From Thermoplasmata archaeon (lineage in GTDB: Archaea; Thermoplasmatota; Thermoplasmata; Halarchaeoplasmatales; Halarchaeoplasmataceae), in NCBI GenBank assembly GCA_019594195.1, contig JAFDTP010000054.1, positions 1 through 12,424 on the forward strand: 12,424 bases of DNA, read 5' to 3'. The notes beneath the pieces are model-generated. The model searched no databases and was not told the origin of the DNA. It was given only the letters and a program-made list of their open reading frames with translations. Shown piece by piece: positions 1 to 7,691 of this stretch. The position numbers and the translations under genes were made by a program. The first letter of the stretch is position 1. Each line of letters begins with the position of its first letter.

Positions 1-525
1 ATGGTTTCCATAGGTACCTCCATCCGGGGGAGGATTACTGCCATGACCATTTGGGATATCTGGTGGATCACCGGTCGTGAGTTCGTCTTCCCTCTCATCC
101 GGTCCTTCCTCGTAGTTAGTCAGAACGCATCCGTTACTGTCAGGCATCTGTTCTAGCTGATACTCTCTCAGCTCTTCCAGCTCATCTTCACCTACCTCTT
201 CGAACCATTCCATCAGATCCTGTTCGGACTTGAAGTTTGGTCCATCGTCCAGTCCTAGAGCTTTTACTATCATCTCCTCTATCTCCTCTAAAGCTTCTTC
301 TCTTTTCCTTTCTAGCTCTTCTTCGGAATAGGACTCTATTTCCTCTTCACTTTCATTTTCAAAGCTGGCTTCACCCTGTACGTGCTCGTGATATAAAGCA
401 TCTGGATCTTCATTATCATCTTCATTTCTAGCTTCCATCGGATCCCCTACGACTATGGTGAATCTTTTTACTTTCGATAGTGAGGCCGATTGCCAGCAGA
501 TTACCTTTTGGTCACCCACTTTCAT
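1..525 (-). CDS. Acidic protein of unknown function, C-terminus cut by window edge
   Basis: The reading frame is open from an ATG at 523-525 through 175 codons to the window edge, so the C-terminus is missing. An in-frame TGA lies a few codons upstream of this ATG, which supports the start; a second in-frame ATG is codon 30. I do not recognise the family. Residues 1-29 (MKVGDQKVICW, then a short hydrophobic strand) look like a small folded start. Residues 31-145 are dominated by Glu and Asp, with a likely helical or coiled stretch around 60-90 (repeated EEE, ERKREEALEEIEEM). Residues 150-175 are rich in Pro, Gly and Asn, so probably disordered. No signal peptide, membrane segment or catalytic motif is visible. 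It is divergent from purD. That it is a gene is supported by the unbroken frame and the promoter-like AT palindrome upstream. Confidence 0.7.
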   Translation of the reverse strand, partial: MKVGDQKVICWQSASLSKVKRFTIVVGDPMEARNEDDNEDPDALYHEHVQGEASFENESEEEIESYSEEELERKREEALEEIEEMIVKALGLDDGPNFKSEQDLMEWFEEVGEDELEELREYQLEQMPDSNGCVLTNYEEGPDEREDELTTGDPPDIPNGHGSNPPPDGGTYGNH

Positions 526-540
526 TTGCCGATATCATAC

Positions 541-554
541 AAATAAATTTATTT
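541..554 (-). promoter_or_regulatory. Probable TATA box of the left-edge gene (AT palindrome)
   Basis: AAATAAATTTATTT is a perfect 14-base palindrome centred about 23 bases upstream of the ATG at 525 on the minus strand. That is the right distance for an archaeal TATA box feeding a leaderless or nearly leaderless transcript. The assignment rests on position and composition only. Confidence 0.45.
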
Positions 555-635
555 ATGTATTTTTTGGATAGATCGAACCAAGATTTTCCAGAGACCATTG
601 ATAGATTCGACCTTCCCCTCCTTCCCGCTCAACGC

Positions 636-646
636 AAATTTTAAAT
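636..646 (+). promoter_or_regulatory. Probable TATA box of purD
   Basis: AAATTTTAAAT lies about 35-40 bases before the chosen purD ATG (679). Transcription starting some 25 bases further would leave a leader of about a dozen bases. This placement argues against the earlier in-frame ATG at 598, which lies upstream of the box. Confidence 0.5.
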
Positions 647-678
647 CAAAAGTTCCCGCTCCAAAAACGGGTAAAATC

Positions 679-2058
679 ATGAGCGAAGGAGTGCTTGTAG
701 TTTCATACGGGGCTAGAGCGGCTGTCATGGTCGATCTTTTTGAAAGGAGCGAACACGAAGTTGATCTTTTCATAGTCGATAAGCAAAAGAATCCGTTCAA
801 CGTCGAGAGAGCTGAGGAACATATCGTAGATCCCAGTCTATCTGTAGATACGATAGTCGAGTTCGCAGAGAAGAACGAAGAGAAGATAGATTTCGGGATA
901 GTCGGTCCTGAAGATCCGATAATTAACGGTGTGAGAGATGAGGTCGAGGAAAAAACTTCGATACCTATTATCTGTCCGACCGAGGACTTTGCGATAGAGA
1001 AGAGCAAGGTGAGACAGAGAGAACTGATGGAAAAAGTCGCACCTGACATGAACCCCGAATTCAAAGTATTCGATCCAGAAGAATTTTCTTCTGAGGAAGA
1101 AGTAAAAGAGGCGGTATATGACTATCTAGATGAGATAGGAAACGACGTAGCGATCAAACCTGATACTCCTGCGGCCGGCAAAGGTGTAGGTGTCTGGGGA
1201 GATCATTTCACTACTAGAGAAGAACTGTTCAAAGAATACTTCTATCCCAATTTTGAAGATGGAAAGGTCCTCATCGAGAGAAAAGTAGAAGGTGAAGAGT
1301 TCAGCCTTCAATTCATCTCCGACGGTGAACATCTGATCAAGACTCCTTCGGTAAGAGATTACAAACGTGCTTTTGAAGGAGAGAAGGGACCTAACACGGG
1401 AGGTATGGGTTCTTACAAAGCCGAGGGAGATATACTTCCATTCATGGATGAGATCGATTGGAAAAAAGCTTTAGATACGGGTGAGAAACTTCACGAAGCT
1501 TTGAAAGAGGAAGGAAGCAAAGAGGGCTTGAGAGGCTTCCCGCTGTATATGGCATATGTGTGTTCTTCCGACGGTATAAAAGTTTTCGAAATAAACAGTA
1601 GGCCTGGGGATCCAGAGGTGATGAACATCCTACCTATACTAAAAGACGATTTCGTCGATGTATGCCATAAATTGATAGATGGTGAGCTAAATGATCTTGA
1701 GTTTGAAGATAGATCCACCGTCGTAACTTACAAGGTGCCCTGGGACTACGGCAGAGACGAGGAATACAAGGGAGATAAGAAGATCGATCTATCAGAGGCG
1801 AAGGAGATGGAAAAAGAGTACAGTGAGCACCTTAGGATGTATCCCGCGGCTCTTGAAATGGAAGATAACGAATACTACGCTCAAAGTTCTAGAACGATCG
1901 CCTTGGTGGGTATAGCAGAGACTATAGAAAAAGCCAGGTCTATCTCACAAGAAGCGGTCGAAAAGATAAAGGGGGCCGATCTGCGCTACAGGAGCGATAT
2001 CGCCTCGAAAGAACACATTCAAAAAAGTAAAGACCATATGGCCGATCTGAGGAAATAA
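679..2058 (+). CDS. purD: Phosphoribosylamine--glycine ligase (GAR synthetase)
   Basis: ATP-grasp enzyme that joins glycine to 5-phosphoribosylamine, forming glycinamide ribonucleotide in de novo purine synthesis in the cytosol. The protein has 459 residues from ATG 679, slightly longer than typical (about 430). An ATG 27 codons upstream would lie before the TATA box and adds a residue stretch without family likeness. Visible landmarks are GPEDPIINGV (76-85) of the N-domain, the lysine-containing strand VAIKPDTPAAGKGVGVW (157-173) of the ATP-grasp fold, GPNTGGMGSY (237-246), the metal/ATP site FEINSRPGDPEVMNILP (303-319), and the C-domain with SSRTIALVGIAETIEKAR (403-420). Odd point: the usual N-terminal Gly-Arg-Glu-His-Ala signature is replaced by GARAAVMVD (11-19). 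A purB gene lies 4 kb away, but other purine genes are absent from the window. Confidence 0.9.
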   Translation: MSEGVLVVSYGARAAVMVDLFERSEHEVDLFIVDKQKNPFNVERAEEHIVDPSLSVDTIVEFAEKNEEKIDFGIVGPEDPIINGVRDEVEEKTSIPIICPTEDFAIEKSKVRQRELMEKVAPDMNPEFKVFDPEEFSSEEEVKEAVYDYLDEIGNDVAIKPDTPAAGKGVGVWGDHFTTREELFKEYFYPNFEDGKVLIERKVEGEEFSLQFISDGEHLIKTPSVRDYKRAFEGEKGPNTGGMGSYKAEGDILPFMDEIDWKKALDTGEKLHEALKEEGSKEGLRGFPLYMAYVCSSDGIKVFEINSRPGDPEVMNILPILKDDFVDVCHKLIDGELNDLEFEDRSTVVTYKVPWDYGRDEEYKGDKKIDLSEAKEMEKEYSEHLRMYPAALEMEDNEYYAQSSRTIALVGIAETIEKARSISQEAVEKIKGADLRYRSDIASKEHIQKSKDHMADLRK

Positions 2059-2076
2059 TTCATCGGCTATCTTAAA

Positions 2077-2083
2077 TTTTTTT
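2077..2083 (+). terminator. T-run terminator after purD
   Basis: Seven T residues lie about 20 bases after the purD stop in the short space before the convergent thiD gene, overlapping the thiD stop codon. Oligo-T on the sense strand is the usual archaeal termination signal. Confidence 0.45.
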
Positions 2084-2873
2084 ACCTTTTCCGAGACCAC
2101 ACTAGATGATCAACGGGTTTTTCGCCTTCTCCTATGTCAAGACCGTTCTCTATCGCGTCGTCTATGAACTTTTCTGCGGTCTTCACCGAACCCTTCACAG
2201 ATTTACCTTTTGCAAGATTTGCTGTGATAGCTGAAGAGAATGTGCAGCCTGTACCGTGTTTGTGGGAAGCGAATTTCTCACCGTATATCTCTTCGAATCC
2301 ATCTCCATCGTAAAAAACGTCTACGACTTTTTCTCCCGCTTCTCCGGCTTTAACGATAACATTGTCAGCCCCCATCTCATGCAGCCGTTCCGCTATCGTC
2401 TTCATATCCTCTACTGTCTCTATTTCTTCCCCAGTGAGCTTCTCTGCTTCTCTCAAATTGGGGGTCAGGACCTTTGAACGGTGGATCATCTCGTCTGTGT
2501 ACAGCTCGACCGCGTCATCTTTGATCAGTTGGTCTCCAGATTTAGTGACCATCACCGGATCCACGACCGCTTCAAGATCCCATCCGTCGATCTTTTTGGC
2601 TACTGTTTTTATTATCTCTGAGTTGGAAAGCATCCCTGTTTTCACTGAATCCACGGAGATATCGTCTAGAACAGCATCGGCCTGTTCCTCAACAATCTCT
2701 GGCGGGATATCATGAACCGCTCTCACTTCTTGTGTATTCTGGGCTGTGACTGAAGTCACGACCGCGGTGCCGTACACTCCGAAGGCGGAAAAGGTCTTCA
2801 GATCCGCTTCTATTCCAGCGCCCCCTCCGGAGTCGGAACCCGCTATAGTAAGTGCCACCGGTATCTTCTCCAT
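2082..2873 (-). CDS. thiD: Hydroxymethylpyrimidine (phosphate) kinase
   Basis: Ribokinase-fold kinase that phosphorylates HMP and HMP-phosphate to HMP-pyrophosphate for thiamine synthesis or salvage. The start chosen is ATG 2873 (263 residues), which gives the standard opening with [20 protein letters not shown] (7-26); an in-frame ATG ten codons upstream (2903) would overlap the preceding gene's end. Other landmarks are [17 protein letters not shown] (31-47), VKTGML (77-82), [13 protein letters not shown] (104-116), LTPN.REAEKL (136-146) and the anion-hole/catalytic loop [10 protein letters not shown] (206-215) with Cys210. There is no C-terminal ThiN (thiamine-phosphate synthase) domain, although many archaeal ThiD proteins are fused to one. 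The upstream serine hydrolase stops five bases before this start, so the two are probably cotranscribed although their functions have no obvious link. Confidence 0.93.
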   Translation of the reverse strand: MEKIPVALTIAGSDSGGGAGIEADLKTFSAFGVYGTAVVTSVTAQNTQEVRAVHDIPPEIVEEQADAVLDDISVDSVKTGMLSNSEIIKTVAKKIDGWDLEAVVDPVMVTKSGDQLIKDDAVELYTDEMIHRSKVLTPNLREAEKLTGEEIETVEDMKTIAERLHEMGADNVIVKAGEAGEKVVDVFYDGDGFEEIYGEKFASHKHGTGCTFSSAITANLAKGKSVKGSVKTAEKFIDDAIENGLDIGEGEKPVDHLVWSRKR

Positions 2874-2878
2874 GTATA

Positions 2879-4237
2879 TCAGTCTTCTTTGTGCAGCCGC
2901 CATCTACCTATGAACATGTCCATACCGTCTTCTGTCTCTTCGAATCTAACAGGGTTCTTCTCGCCGTTGCCGTCTAGATAATAGAAACGATAATCCTCGA
3001 CTTCTTTGTCCTCGGGTATCAATATCACCTTTGTGCTCTCTAGTCTTTCCTTTACGGTCAGTTTCAACAGTCCGAACTCTTTCTCGATCTCCATCTCTTT
3101 TATGCCGCGGTAGGACTCATAGGTCCCGGTCAGCTCTTCCAACATTTCATCCCTCTTGAAATATGTGAGTTCGCTCCCGTCTTCTCCTCTCACGGTCTTG
3201 ATTATCCATTTAGCGACTTCTTCATAGGAACTTCCAGGTATGGTATTTCCGCAGACTGCGACGCCTATGTTGCCGACGAATCCGATGAATCCTCCTGATA
3301 CTGCTATCGAACCACCATGGCCTACGAACTTTTCCCCTTCGAAATCTTTAACGGCCCATCCGAAGCCGTAATCGCCTGTTTCCCTGCTTATATGAGCTTC
3401 GTGAGCCTTCTCTAGAAGTTTGGGGTCGACCAACTGTTGTCCTTTGAAAGAACCTCCGTTCATGTGCATTATAAGATAATTCGCGAGATCATTCGCTGAA
3501 CTTAACAGACCCCCGCCTGGATGCCCTATCTCTCTCAAAGGATAGGGTGTTTCTTCGGGTTTTTCTTCACCCATGAAATATGGCGTCATGATGTCCTCTT
3601 CATCCTCGTCATAATCGAATCTGGATCTGTCCATTTCCAGAGGTGCGAGTATCTCGTCCTGAACGAAATCCGGGAAAGATTTATCGCTGACTTTTTCGAT
3701 TATTTGACCGAGTAATGCGTATCCAGAGTTGAAGTAGAAGAACTCTTCACCCGGTTCTGCTGCGATCTCATCTTTGGCACTGTTCAGATGCGTGTAAAAG
3801 TCTTCTAGATCACTGAGAGCTAACCCTCTTTCGTCCATCTGGATCAATCTGTCTATCAGGGCCTCACTGACCCCTAGTGAAGGCATACCGGATGAATGCG
3901 TTAGAAGGTTGTATATCTTGACGTCGTTGTCCCATCCTACAGGTACATATTCGGTTATTTCGTCTTCTAGCGATATCTCCCCCTTTTCCACGAGCTTCAA
4001 TATAGCTAATGCGGTGAAGGATTTAGTCACCGAAGCCATCCCGTATAGAGTGTCAGGCGTCGCTGGAAGATTATCTTTCAGATCTCTAGCTCCGAAACCT
4101 CTAGAGTATATCTTTTCATCATCCTTCACTATCGATATGCTCATACCGGGCACTTTATTTTCGCTCATCCATTCAGTTATGAAGTCCTCCATCTCGGTTC
4201 TCATCTCATGAGATAAGCCCTTTGAATTATCGTCCAT
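2879..4237 (-). CDS. Serine beta-lactamase-fold hydrolase (class C / penicillin-binding-like family)
   Basis: Member of the beta-lactamase-like serine hydrolase family (Pfam Beta-lactamase, COG1680); members act as D-aminopeptidases, esterases or carboxypeptidases, and archaeal substrates are mostly unknown. From ATG 4237 the protein has 452 residues; GAGGT eight to ten bases upstream is a good Shine-Dalgarno site. The nucleophile motif S69-V-T-K72, the second motif Y168-F-N170 and the third motif H307-G-G309 (in place of KTG) are all present, so the site looks intact. [17 protein letters not shown] (238-254) is also typical of the family. Residues from about 360 onward form a separate, probably beta-rich C-terminal domain as in many relatives. 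No signal peptide or membrane segment is visible, so the enzyme is probably cytosolic. The reading frame stays open upstream across the opposite-strand thioredoxin gene, but that part is an antisense artefact. It is divergent from thioredoxin and followed closely by thiD. Confidence 0.9.
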   Translation of the reverse strand: MDDNSKGLSHEMRTEMEDFITEWMSENKVPGMSISIVKDDEKIYSRGFGARDLKDNLPATPDTLYGMASVTKSFTALAILKLVEKGEISLEDEITEYVPVGWDNDVKIYNLLTHSSGMPSLGVSEALIDRLIQMDERGLALSDLEDFYTHLNSAKDEIAAEPGEEFFYFNSGYALLGQIIEKVSDKSFPDFVQDEILAPLEMDRSRFDYDEDEEDIMTPYFMGEEKPEETPYPLREIGHPGGGLLSSANDLANYLIMHMNGGSFKGQQLVDPKLLEKAHEAHISRETGDYGFGWAVKDFEGEKFVGHGGSIAVSGGFIGFVGNIGVAVCGNTIPGSSYEEVAKWIIKTVRGEDGSELTYFKRDEMLEELTGTYESYRGIKEMEIEKEFGLLKLTVKERLESTKVILIPEDKEVEDYRFYYLDGNGEKNPVRFEETEDGMDMFIGRWRLHKED

Positions 4238-4245
4238 ACATATCA

Positions 4246-4253
4246 ACCTCTTC
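4246..4253 (-). promoter_or_regulatory. Shine-Dalgarno site deciding the hydrolase start
   Basis: On the minus strand AGAGGTTG precedes the ATG at 4237 by about eight bases. It singles out this ATG within a much longer open frame. Confidence 0.55.
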
Positions 4254-4345
4254 GATTCAAACTTACAAAATTTACGGTAAATAATCTTTCGGTCGATTGT
4301 CAAAATAAAGATCTTTATCCATGGGAATTGTCGTATATCGATACC

Positions 4346-4358
4346 CAAAATTAATAAT
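4346..4358 (+). promoter_or_regulatory. Probable TATA box of the thioredoxin gene
   Basis: The AT-rich stretch CAAAATTAATAATAC lies about 45-55 bases before the thioredoxin ATG. Transcription starting 25 bases downstream would leave a leader just long enough for the Shine-Dalgarno site at 4391-4397. The 163-base divergent region 4238-4400 holds this and presumably the hydrolase promoter, for which I see no clear box. Confidence 0.35.
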
Positions 4359-4400
4359 ACACTCCTATGCTTCTGAAGAGTGAAGATATAAGGTGATAAT

Positions 4401-4736
4401 ATGAGTGGAAATTGGCCTGATGAACCCGTAAAGGTGACCGATGAAGATTTCGACGAGTTCGTGGAAGAGTACGATGTGGTTTTGATCGATTTTTGGGCAG
4501 AATGGTGCGGACCCTGTAAAAGATTAGGACCTATAATAGAAGAACTCGCTGAAGAGATGCAGGGCGATGTCGCCTTCGGAAAGTTGGACGTAGATGATAA
4601 TAAGGCGAAGAGTTCAGAATATAGTGTTTCTTCGATCCCTACGATGATAATATTCAACGACGGCGAAGTAGTAGACAAGATGATCGGAGCCCTTCCTAAA
4701 GAAGATATAAAAGAAAAGCTTGAAAAGTACACTTGA
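4401..4736 (+). CDS. trxA: Thioredoxin
   Basis: Small cytosolic thiol-disulfide oxidoreductase of 111 residues, the normal thioredoxin length. The redox site is WCGPCK (W35-C36-G37-P38-C39-K40), preceded by LIDFWAE as in classic thioredoxins, and the cis-proline loop is SSIPT (P80). The conserved buried acid D30 is present. AAGGTGAT a few bases before the ATG is a strong Shine-Dalgarno site and fixes the start. It stands alone as a short transcription unit, with a divergent serine hydrolase upstream and a hairpin/T-run downstream. The gene symbol is a generic thioredoxin name; the partner reductase is not in the window. Confidence 0.95.
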   Translation: MSGNWPDEPVKVTDEDFDEFVEEYDVVLIDFWAEWCGPCKRLGPIIEELAEEMQGDVAFGKLDVDDNKAKSSEYSVSSIPTMIIFNDGEVVDKMIGALPKEDIKEKLEKYT

Positions 4737-4775
4737 ATCGATCCAATAAGGACCCCTTCATCAAAAACTCAAATC

Positions 4776-4800
4776 TATCATATTATTTTTTTATATGATA
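4776..4800 (+). terminator. Inverted repeat with T-rich loop between thioredoxin and GAPDH
   Basis: TATCATAT (4776-4783) and ATATGATA (4793-4800) are perfect 8-base inverted arms around a loop ending in seven T residues (4786-4792). The T-run is a plausible archaeal terminator for thioredoxin. The repeat also ends about 20 bases before the GAPDH TATA box, so a regulatory role is possible. Confidence 0.45.
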
Positions 4801-4820
4801 TCTGTAATCACCGAAATCTA

Positions 4821-4829
4821 CTTAAATAC
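4821..4829 (+). promoter_or_regulatory. TATA box of the GAPDH-purB unit
   Basis: CTTAAATAC, preceded by an A-rich BRE-like stretch (CGAAATCTA), lies about 30-38 bases before the GAPDH ATG at 4859. The expected transcription start falls at about 4850, giving a leader of a few bases. Confidence 0.55.
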
Positions 4830-4858
4830 ATTCTATTTTACTTCAAACGGTGGATGAG

Positions 4859-5866
4859 ATGGTTGTCAAAGTTGGCATAAACGGATACGGCACAGTCGGT
4901 AAAAGAGTCGCAGATGCTGTGAAACAGCAGGATGATATGGAGATCGTAGGAGTGGCGAAGAGGAGTCCGACCTACGAGGCCGAGATGGCCGTAGAGAAGG
5001 GATTTCCTTTTTACGTTTCTTCCGACAAATATTTAGACGGTTTTGATGAGAAAGATATCCCTGTCGAAGGAAGATTGGAGGATCTCTTAAAGGAGTCAGA
5101 CATAATAATAGATGGCACACCCAAAAAAGCCGGTTACAAACCGATGTATGAGGATGCCGGGGTCAAAGCGATATGGCAGGGAGGCGAAGATCACGAACTC
5201 ACTGGACTCTCGTTCAATTCTATGGCGAATTATGAAGAAGCTTATGGAGCCGATTATCTGAGAGTTGTTTCTTGTAATACTACCGGTCTTCTGAGGACTT
5301 TATACCCCTTACATCGTGATGTTGGGATAGATGACTGTAAAGCTGTGATGATCAGAAGAGGCGCCGATCCATGGGATACCTCACGAGGTCCGATAAATTC
5401 GATAAATCCCGTGCTCGATATCCCTTCCCACCACGGACCAGACGTCCAGAGCGTTGTACCCGAGATCGATATACAGACCACCGCGGTCAAGGTCCCCACA
5501 ACTATAATGCACCTTCACAGCAACATAGTAGAACTCGAAGAAGAGATGGACTCTGAAGAAGTGTTAAAGATCTGGAAAAACACACCTAGGATAAAGTTCT
5601 TCAACGCTTCACAGGGAGTAGATTCCACAGCTAAAGTTATGGAGTTCGCGAAGGATAGAGACAATCCGAGAGGCGATCTTAACGAGATAGCTGTCTGGGA
5701 CGATTCTGTTAAAGTCGAAGGTTCAACGTTGTATTATTATCAGGCCATACACCAGGAGAGCGATATAGTTCCCGAAAACATCGACGCGATAAGAGCGATG
5801 ATGGAAGTCGAAGAAGATCCCATGAAAAGTATACAGAAGACCAATAAAGCGATGAACATCGAGTGA
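4859..5866 (+). CDS. gap: Type II (archaeal) glyceraldehyde-3-phosphate dehydrogenase
   Basis: Archaeal phosphorylating GAPDH interconverting glyceraldehyde-3-phosphate and 1,3-bisphosphoglycerate with NAD(P); in archaea often gluconeogenic. The 335-residue length matches the family. The N-terminus VKVGINGYGTVGKRVADAV (3-21) is the dinucleotide-binding loop. The active-site cysteine is C139 in SCNTTGLLR (138-146), and H218 in TTIMHLHSN fits the catalytic histidine. RRGADPWD (166-173) and SHHGPDVQ (190-197) are typical of the archaeal type. ATG 4859 is preferred because GGTGG sits six bases before it; an in-frame GTG at 4850 is possible and would suit a leaderless message. The stop overlaps or abuts the purB start, so the two are cotranscribed. 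Confidence 0.95.
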   Translation: MVVKVGINGYGTVGKRVADAVKQQDDMEIVGVAKRSPTYEAEMAVEKGFPFYVSSDKYLDGFDEKDIPVEGRLEDLLKESDIIIDGTPKKAGYKPMYEDAGVKAIWQGGEDHELTGLSFNSMANYEEAYGADYLRVVSCNTTGLLRTLYPLHRDVGIDDCKAVMIRRGADPWDTSRGPINSINPVLDIPSHHGPDVQSVVPEIDIQTTAVKVPTTIMHLHSNIVELEEEMDSEEVLKIWKNTPRIKFFNASQGVDSTAKVMEFAKDRDNPRGDLNEIAVWDDSVKVEGSTLYYYQAIHQESDIVPENIDAIRAMMEVEEDPMKSIQKTNKAMNIE

Positions 5867-5871
5867 GAAAT

Positions 5872-7203
5872 ATGTTAGTTTGTCCACTAGATTATCGATA
5901 CGGTAGAGAAGAGATGAAATCGGTCTTCAGCAAAGAGAACAAGACGGATAAACTTCTAAAAGTCGAGGCCGCTCTTTCTAGAGCTCATGCAGAACTCGGC
6001 AATGTTCCTGAAGAAGCCGCTGATACTATAACTGAACACGCCACCACGGATATAGTGGATTGGGAGGAAGTCGAAAGAGTTGAGAAGGAAGAGACAAAAC
6101 ACGACATCATGGCATTGGTCAAAGTCCTAGGGGAGCACTGCGGCGACGCTGAAAAATACATCCATCTGGGAGCCACCTCCAACGATATCATCGATACGGG
6201 GATGGCACTCCAGCTGAAAGAAGCTTTGGATATACTTAAAGAGGATCTTGAAGATCTGAACCAGACCCTATGCGAAAGGGCACAGGAGCACAAGGATACC
6301 GTTATGATAGGAAGGACCCACGCCCAGCACGCCGTACCGATGACTTTTGGGCTGAAGATGGCTGTTTACGCTTCGGAGATACAGAGACATATAGAGAGAT
6401 TGGAAGAGGCCAAAGACAGAGTCTTGGTAGGAAAGATGAGCGGGGCGGTCGGTACCGGTGCTGCTTTCGGTGATGACGCCGAAGAGATCCAACGATTGGT
6501 GATGGATGACCTAGGATTGAACGTAGATAAAGCGACCGGTCAGATCGTCGGTAGAGACAGATACGCAGAACTCGTATCTCTAGCAGCTAACATATCAGCT
6601 TCCCTCCAGAAATTCTCCACCGAAGTGAGGAACCTCCAGAGACCTGAGATCATGGAGGCCGCGGAAGCTTTCGAAACTGAAAAACAGGTCGGCAGTTCTA
6701 CCATGGCTCACAAAAAGAATCCTATACTGGCGGAAAACATAGGTGGTTTGGCTAAAACGCTCCGAGGTTTTGTAACTCCCACATATCAGAACAATATATT
6801 ATGGCATGAAAGAGATCTCACCAATTCTTCTTCTGAAAGGATCACGGTAGCTCATGTCTTGGTACTTTTAGACGATATCTTGAATAAGAGTGAAAGATTG
6901 TTCAGGAATCTCGAAGTTTTCCCAGAAAACATGATGAAGAACATAAACATGAGTGACGGCTTAGTGATGGCGGAATCGGTGATGATCCACCTGACTGAAA
7001 AGGGATTGAGCAGACAGGAGGCCCATGAGATCATGAGAGAGGCCTCCATGGAAGCTAGAGCCGAAGAAAAACCTCTGATGGACAAGATGCTGGAAAAAGA
7101 CGATGTGATGGAAGTCACGAGCGAAGAAGAGTTGGAAACGGTTTTTGATCCGAAGGAATATATAGGAAGATCAAAAGAGATAGTCGACGAGATAACCGGC
7201 TGA
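5872..7203 (+). CDS. purB: Adenylosuccinate lyase
   Basis: Fumarase/aspartase-superfamily enzyme that removes fumarate from SAICAR and from adenylosuccinate, serving both the purine pathway and AMP formation. The protein has 443 residues from ATG 5872. A GTG at 5863 in the same frame overlaps the GAPDH stop as GTGA and would add three residues; either is possible. Landmarks are CPLDYRYG (4-11), KHD (76-78), the GATSNDIIDTG block (100-110), GRTHAQHAVPMTFG (147-160) with catalytic H150, and the superfamily signature GSSTMAHKKNP (274-284) carrying the mobile catalytic serine. The alternatives argininosuccinate lyase or fumarase are less likely because of the CPLDYRY opening and H150 context. It is convergent with the next minus-strand gene, with only five bases between stops. 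Confidence 0.93.
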   Translation: MLVCPLDYRYGREEMKSVFSKENKTDKLLKVEAALSRAHAELGNVPEEAADTITEHATTDIVDWEEVERVEKEETKHDIMALVKVLGEHCGDAEKYIHLGATSNDIIDTGMALQLKEALDILKEDLEDLNQTLCERAQEHKDTVMIGRTHAQHAVPMTFGLKMAVYASEIQRHIERLEEAKDRVLVGKMSGAVGTGAAFGDDAEEIQRLVMDDLGLNVDKATGQIVGRDRYAELVSLAANISASLQKFSTEVRNLQRPEIMEAAEAFETEKQVGSSTMAHKKNPILAENIGGLAKTLRGFVTPTYQNNILWHERDLTNSSSERITVAHVLVLLDDILNKSERLFRNLEVFPENMMKNINMSDGLVMAESVMIHLTEKGLSRQEAHEIMREASMEARAEEKPLMDKMLEKDDVMEVTSEEELETVFDPKEYIGRSKEIVDEITG

Positions 7204-7208
7204 GTGGA

Positions 7209-7643
7209 TCAACCCTCTTCCATCTGTTTTTCTTGACTTTCTTCTTCTACTCCTTCATCGGGTTCTTTCTCCTTTTGTTCTTTCCCCTTCTTCAATTTTC
7301 TTTTTTTGGGCTTCAGTCTTAGTCTTCCGTAAAGAAGTATCTCTATGGTTGTAGCCGCGAACAATTGTTTCTTATACAGGTCTAAAGCTTGATCTCGTTT
7401 CAGTTGGGCGTTGATCTGAACTCTAACCAGAGCTTTTCTCAACTCGTTCGTCTTTTCCAATTCCAGTATCTCGGAAACAAGGAACGGTAACCTATCCGGT
7501 TCCTCTAATGCTTCAGCGACCGGTAACCATCCCTCTTCCAGGTCCACTGCGCCTTCTTCACCAACCAGTACTTCGATCAACTCTCTAGAGAACTCCTTCT
7601 CCTTGATTTCGACTTTCGATGTTCGTTGTTTTTCTTCGTTCAT
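7209..7643 (-). CDS. Small charged protein of unknown function downstream of feoB
   Basis: A 144-residue protein that I do not recognise. Residues 16-105 look folded and mostly helical, with alternating Leu/Ile/Val and charge (for example ELIEVLVGEE and DRLPFLVSEILELEKTNELRKALVRV). After ILLYGRLRLK it changes to a strongly basic stretch (111-125, many Lys) and then an acidic tail (126-144, many Glu). No membrane segment, cysteine or known motif is visible. It lies in the same direction as feoB, 48 bases after its stop, so it may be the third gene of the iron unit. However, AT-rich sequence just before its ATG could also provide its own promoter. The basic tail hints at nucleic acid or membrane-surface contact, which is only a guess. 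Confidence 0.75.
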   Translation of the reverse strand: MNEEKQRTSKVEIKEKEFSRELIEVLVGEEGAVDLEEGWLPVAEALEEPDRLPFLVSEILELEKTNELRKALVRVQINAQLKRDQALDLYKKQLFAATTIEILLYGRLRLKPKKRKLKKGKEQKEKEPDEGVEEESQEKQMEEG

Positions 7644-7691
7644 CGCTTAAAATAAATGTGAAAGCGGCACTTTAGTTTTGTCCTGATTTAT

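Noticed and set aside
652..671. CCCG...CGGG inverted repeat before purD as a possible riboswitch or attenuator
   Set aside because: Only four-base arms and about a dozen bases of leader; too little to support a structured RNA.
598..678. Upstream extension of purD by 27 codons
   Set aside because: It includes the probable TATA box and has no similarity to the PurD N-terminus.
549..1064. 171-codon minus-strand frame opposite purD
   Set aside because: Ser/Leu-rich antisense shadow of purD codons with no motif or start signal.
4238..4732. Open frame extending the serine hydrolase N-terminus by 165 codons over the thioredoxin gene
   Set aside because: It is exactly antisense to a clear thioredoxin, has Ser/Phe-rich low-complexity translation, and the hydrolase has its own Shine-Dalgarno site and normal family start at 4237.
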